Of a stretch of 64,000 nt of DNA, positions 60,960 through 64,000 are shown piece by piece. Position numbers and translations under genes: made by a program. The stretch is taken from positions 21,426 to 85,425 of the forward strand of contig QHBM01000019.1 in NCBI GenBank assembly GCA_003244145.1, written 5' to 3'. The stretch's first letter is position 1. Each line of letters starts with the position of its first letter. The notes below the pieces were generated by a model. That model saw only the letters and a list, made by a program, of their open reading frames with translations. It was not told where the DNA came from and ran no database searches. The DNA is from Chthoniobacterales bacterium. GTDB lineage: Bacteria; Verrucomicrobiota; Verrucomicrobiia; Chthoniobacterales; UBA10450.

Positions 60960-62773
60960 GGCTGGGGGACTTCTTGATGTTCCAGGAGATGGACATCGAG
61001 CGCTTTCGCTTGGTCGAATGCTTCCATCGCTTCGCGAGTGCGGCCGATTTTGGCTAACAATTGGCTGAGCAATTGCCACGATTCCGCCCGATACCATTGC
61101 GTCCTCAGGCAGGAACGCAGCTCGGTGATCGCGGCTGGAGTGGCGCCGTTTTGATCGAGCACTTCTATGTAACGTCTTTCGAGCCGCCAGTTCGGAGGAC
61201 CGGTGCGAGAGGCGAGCCGGAACCGCAGAAGATCCACTTTGTTATGTTCCTTGTATTCGAGGAGGGCCATCAGCTCATACGCCTGCGCGTCGACCAACGG
61301 CAACGTCTTCGCGCGCTCCAGGACGGTATGCGCGGTGGCGAAATCGTTTTGCCGAATCGCGACCACCGCAAGATTAATAGCGGCGAGCGGTTGATTCGGT
61401 TCTTCTTGCAGCGCCATGATGAGGTGCTTCTTCGCGGAATCCAGTTGGCCGTCGTGGAGTTCCTGGCTGGCGAGATTGATCAACATCCGGGCCGAATCTC
61501 CGCCTGCCGCGATGGTGCGGGCGAGGAAGGTGCGCTGGTCTTTCCAATCGAAAGTACGAAGGCAGGTCCGAGCGCCGAGAAAAATGAGCCAGACCGCGAG
61601 GACTGATCCAACAGCGATTGGCGGAAGGCGGAGTCGGGTAATGGCCAAACCAGCGGCGAGGAATAGAAACGCGGTCGGTAGATAAAGCCAATGCTCGGCG
61701 ATAGTGGCGTTGAGAGGGACGATGCCACTGACGGGGAGATAAGTGATGGCGGCGAGAATGAGGCAGCAAAAGATCGCGGGATCTTGTTTCCGGCTTCGCC
61801 AGATCCAATAAAGCGCGGCGATGATGAGCACGATTCCGAGAAGGGTTTGCAATTCGCGCCAGGCCTCACGGCGCACGCTTGGCTCGCTCTGCCCCTCGGG
61901 ATGCGATTCCACGTCGCGGTCCATGTGCAGATTAAGCGGGAATAAGATCAGGCCCGTGTACTCGGCGAAAGCTCGGGCCACCACGATCGGCCTAACGAGC
62001 AGGGGCGCGGGTGGGCGAAACGACGGAACAGGAAAATGCTCCGCCGGCAGCCGCAAGCTCAGATAAATTACGACGACAAAAGCGACGACGACTGTAGCCG
62101 ACTGGAGCGCCTTCCAGTTTTTTTTCAGGACGAGAGTCGCGCTCCAGAGGAGCAGAAAAATCAGACCGCTTTCCTTGCTCAACGCGCTCAGGAGGAAAAG
62201 CGCTCCCGTCGCGGACAGGAGTGGCCAGCACTGCCGGCCTTCGCGGCGGAGGGCGCGCAAAGCGCAATACAAACCGAGAAAACCAAACGCCGCCGCCAGC
62301 GGATCGGCACGGCCAGAAATGTAGGCGACGGCCGCCGTCTGCACGGGATGGATGGCCCAGGCCAGCGCGGCCAGAAACGCGATGCGGCGCCGTTTGCGTT
62401 CCTCCACTCCGAGCAAACCCAGCAACTCCTCGCCTAGCAGAAGCAGTGCGAGGGTCGCGCCGATATGCCAGAGGATGCTGGTCAGATGGTACCCGGCGGG
62501 CCTGAAAGCAAACGCGGCGTAATCCACCAGGTAAGTCAGCCGTTGCACCGGGCGGTAGAAATCCGACGGCGTCGCGTCCGTAAAAAGAAAATGCTGAAAC
62601 GTTTCCGGGAGGAGTTGCCAGCTGCGGATGAGCGGATCGCGCAGGATGAGCGCCGTGTCGTCCCACACAAAATCGTTCCGCAGCGCCGGCGCATAAAGCG
62701 CGAAGACCACGACGGCCAGAAAAAGAGCGGGAACGATTTTTTTCACGAGAGCAATTGAGTTGGACAGAAGCAA
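60956..62773 (-). CDS. TPR-containing GT39/TMTC-like membrane protein
   Basis: 605 residues. About ten membrane segments run to residue 400, and the C-terminal ~180 residues are tetratricopeptide-like helices (ARMLINLASQELHDGQLDSA; LAAINLAVVAIRQNDFATA). The first loop carries NDFVWDDTALILRD, an acidic pair as in protein O-mannosyltransferases, followed by FYRPVQRLTYLVDY and HPVQTAAVAYISGRADPLAA. This order matches the TMTC/PMT-like family. A glycosyltransferase acting on exported proteins is the likeliest role, not proven. It is separate from the three paralogues of the surface region. Confidence 0.75.
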   Translation of the reverse strand: MLLSNSIALVKKIVPALFLAVVVFALYAPALRNDFVWDDTALILRDPLIRSWQLLPETFQHFLFTDATPSDFYRPVQRLTYLVDYAAFAFRPAGYHLTSILWHIGATLALLLLGEELLGLLGVEERKRRRIAFLAALAWAIHPVQTAAVAYISGRADPLAAAFGFLGLYCALRALRREGRQCWPLLSATGALFLLSALSKESGLIFLLLWSATLVLKKNWKALQSATVVVAFVVVIYLSLRLPAEHFPVPSFRPPAPLLVRPIVVARAFAEYTGLILFPLNLHMDRDVESHPEGQSEPSVRREAWRELQTLLGIVLIIAALYWIWRSRKQDPAIFCCLILAAITYLPVSGIVPLNATIAEHWLYLPTAFLFLAAGLAITRLRLPPIAVGSVLAVWLIFLGARTCLRTFDWKDQRTFLARTIAAGGDSARMLINLASQELHDGQLDSAKKHLIMALQEEPNQPLAAINLAVVAIRQNDFATAHTVLERAKTLPLVDAQAYELMALLEYKEHNKVDLLRFRLASRTGPPNWRLERRYIEVLDQNGATPAAITELRSCLRTQWYRAESWQLLSQLLAKIGRTREAMEAFDQAKALDVHLLEHQEVPQP

Positions 62774-62798
62774 TAAGATGCGCGTCTAAGTTTGGGAA

Positions 62799-63566
62799 AT
62801 GTTTATCGCGAAATTACGTCACTTGAAATTTGGCGCGCTCCTGCTTCTCGCCTCGACCGGACATGCCGCGGGCGTCCCCGATGATTGCACGCAACTGATC
62901 GTCGGCACCGCGCCGGATTGGAATGCGATGCGCGGGCAGATGCAATTGTTCGAGCGCAACCCCGGAGGAAAATGGGAACCTGTTGCTCCGGCTTACCCGG
63001 TTCTTTTCGGCAAGCACGGCCTGGCCTGGGGCAGCGGACTGGAAGGCCAGAATGAAAACGGCCTGCGCAAAACCGAGCGCGATGGCCGTGCCCCGGCCGG
63101 CGTTTTTCGGATTGGGAAAATTTACACCTACGACGCACAATTGCCCGCAGGCGCGGATTTCCCTTTTCATCAGGTCACGACGGCGGATGCCTGGGTCGAT
63201 GATGCGAAGAGTCCCGATTACAACCGCTTCGTTACGATCCCCGACCCGGCGAATCCTCCCGCGTGGTTTGAAAAGCAAAAAATGCGGCATAATGATTTCG
63301 CGTATCGCTGGCTCGTGGAAGTCCGGCACAATTCCGATCCACCGGCTCCCGGTGCGGGCAGTGCAATTTTTTTCCATATCCGGCGCGGCGTGGACCGGCC
63401 CAGCGCCGGTTGCACCACGATGGCGGAGCCGGACTTAGTGAAACTCATCGGCTGGATACGCGCGGCGCGGCACCCGTGTTATGTGCTCTTGCCTCTGGCA
63501 GAGTACGAGAAGAAATGGCAGACGTGGCATCTGCCGCAGCCGGCCTCGTGGAAGGTTGGTCATTGA
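62799..63566 (+). CDS. Secreted L,D-transpeptidase-like (YkuD) protein
   Basis: 255 residues. Signal peptide about 1-24 (KLRHLKFGALLLLASTGHAAG). The catalytic block AIFFHIRRGVDRPSAGCTTM gives the His and Cys of the YkuD fold, in the variant seen in proteins related to YafK or Ykud_2. The upstream half has repeated Trp/Gly-rich strands and DGRAPAGVFRIG, the substrate-side strand of the family. It may act in murein crosslinking or amide hydrolysis. It is divergent from the TPR membrane protein, with 25 bases between starts. Confidence 0.85.
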   Translation: MFIAKLRHLKFGALLLLASTGHAAGVPDDCTQLIVGTAPDWNAMRGQMQLFERNPGGKWEPVAPAYPVLFGKHGLAWGSGLEGQNENGLRKTERDGRAPAGVFRIGKIYTYDAQLPAGADFPFHQVTTADAWVDDAKSPDYNRFVTIPDPANPPAWFEKQKMRHNDFAYRWLVEVRHNSDPPAPGAGSAIFFHIRRGVDRPSAGCTTMAEPDLVKLIGWIRAARHPCYVLLPLAEYEKKWQTWHLPQPASWKVGH

Positions 63567-63628
63567 AGGCGCAGCCCGCGTTTGCAGTTGCGCGCGGTCA
63601 ATCTAAAGTGGTTGTTAGGCAATCGATC

Positions 63629-63940
63629 ATGAAAAAAAGAGCTAACCCGGACTCGGAAGAAAATATTCGTCGTATCGACACGAAGGCGCGCGCCAAGAAG
63701 CAGACGCACGGCTTCCAGGTGCATTTTTTGCGCGGAGGCAACACGGTCACGAGATTGTTCAGCGACAACGGGTATGGCGGCAAAGAAGGCGCCCGGCGGG
63801 CCGCCCGAAATTTCAAGCGCTCGGCCATGGGTAAACTGCCCGCTCGTGTTTTTCGCGGGCCGATCGGCGCGGCGAAAGCTCGCGCGAAGACGGCGGCCTC
63901 TCGGAAGAAAACTGGATCGAAGAAAGCGCGCCGTCGTTAA
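63629..63940 (+). CDS. Small basic protein, possibly AP2-like DNA binding
   Basis: 103 residues from the ATG at 63629; the frame extends to 63410 but the extra part reads through the previous gene. The core HGFQVHFLRGGNTVTRLFSD...YGGKEGARRAARNF has the spacing of AP2/ERF-type three-strand-plus-helix domains found in some bacterial and phage proteins. The last 30 residues are Lys/Arg/Ala-rich (AKARAKTAASRKKTGSKKARRR), like histone-H1-like tails. A nucleic-acid-binding role is inferred; the domain assignment is tentative. Confidence 0.5.
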   Translation: MKKRANPDSEENIRRIDTKARAKKQTHGFQVHFLRGGNTVTRLFSDNGYGGKEGARRAARNFKRSAMGKLPARVFRGPIGAAKARAKTAASRKKTGSKKARRR

Positions 63941-63948
63941 TCAAGGAG

Positions 63949-64000
63949 CGGCGGTTTACAAACCGCCGAACGTTTTCAGAGGGCGGTTTGGAAAGCGCCC
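63949..64000. repeat. Two adjacent GGCGGTTT-type hairpins at the window end
   Basis: 63949-63968 is a perfect 9-bp stem (CGGCGGTTT/AAACCGCCG) with a 2-base loop. 63981-64000 is a similar stem (GGGCGGTTT/AAAGCGCCC, one mismatch), also with a 2-base loop. A third lies at 21751-21766. The first may terminate the small basic protein gene, though no U-run follows. Confidence 0.6.

Noticed and set aside
59082..61097. 671-codon open frame on the minus strand opposite recQ
   Set aside because: It lies over the recQ motifs and overruns into the next gene; composition is that of a mirrored frame.

Overview
The window is GC-rich, gene-dense bacterial chromosome from a Gram-negative organism: lpxA (lipid A), a TolC-type outer-membrane channel, lipoprotein signals and SecA are all present. 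The gene content suggests a Verrucomicrobiota member, possibly Chthoniobacter/Udaeobacter-like. The hints are a topoisomerase III-type enzyme, an sdhCAB operon with a one-subunit cytochrome b, secreted proteins carrying a repeated C-terminal module, and a Chlamydia-Pmp-like GGAI/FxxN beta-helix. This placement is inference; no rRNA is present to settle it.

Layout. 1-3.6 kb: end of a giant secreted protein. 3.6-7.5 kb: rlmN, an Mpv17-like membrane protein, small unknowns and a HAD phosphatase. 7.5-12.8 kb: information-processing run prs-rplY(ctc)-pth-rpsF-ssb-dprA plus a zinc alcohol dehydrogenase. 13-18.3 kb: topoisomerase III, a decayed nucleotidyltransferase cassette, nrdR, an unknown and a HIT protein. 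18.3-24.8 kb: cell-wall genes (L,D-transpeptidase, AmpD-like amidase), tRNA-Ser(GCT), moeA, a MarR regulator, TolC and pgeF. 24.8-29.3 kb: a minus-strand run pyrF-lplA-cNMP-ispB-radC-lpxA. 29.4-33.6 kb: ispE and sdhCAB. 33.7-54.1 kb: a large accessory cell-surface region. 54.1-64 kb: core genes again (pyrE-ridA, secA, recQ), then a TPR glycosyltransferase-like membrane protein, a second L,D-transpeptidase-like protein and a small basic protein.

The accessory region (33.7-54.1 kb) is the most interesting part. A closely packed minus-strand block of eight genes (NAD-dependent epimerase, DPM-type glycosyltransferase, two polytopic membrane proteins, secreted beta-helix protein, tandem GT2 enzyme, GT4-like enzyme, SAM methyltransferase) looks like a surface-glycan operon with its own secreted protein. 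Plus-strand genes flank it: a third paralogue of the membrane proteins, a secreted protein made only of two copies of a ~125-residue module, an RCC1-repeat secreted protein, an IS5-type insertion sequence with intact ends, and a PhyH-type oxygenase. The same paired module ends the giant protein at the left edge of the window and the beta-helix protein, giving six copies in three proteins in a fixed order of two subtypes. I propose it is a surface-attachment or secretion domain linked to this glycan machinery.

Other structure: dispersed imperfect palindromes between genes, hairpins built on CGGTTT-nn-AAACCG, several convergent gene pairs whose stop codons interlock in a 4-base overlap, and a nucleotidyltransferase gene broken by a frameshift and a stop codon.
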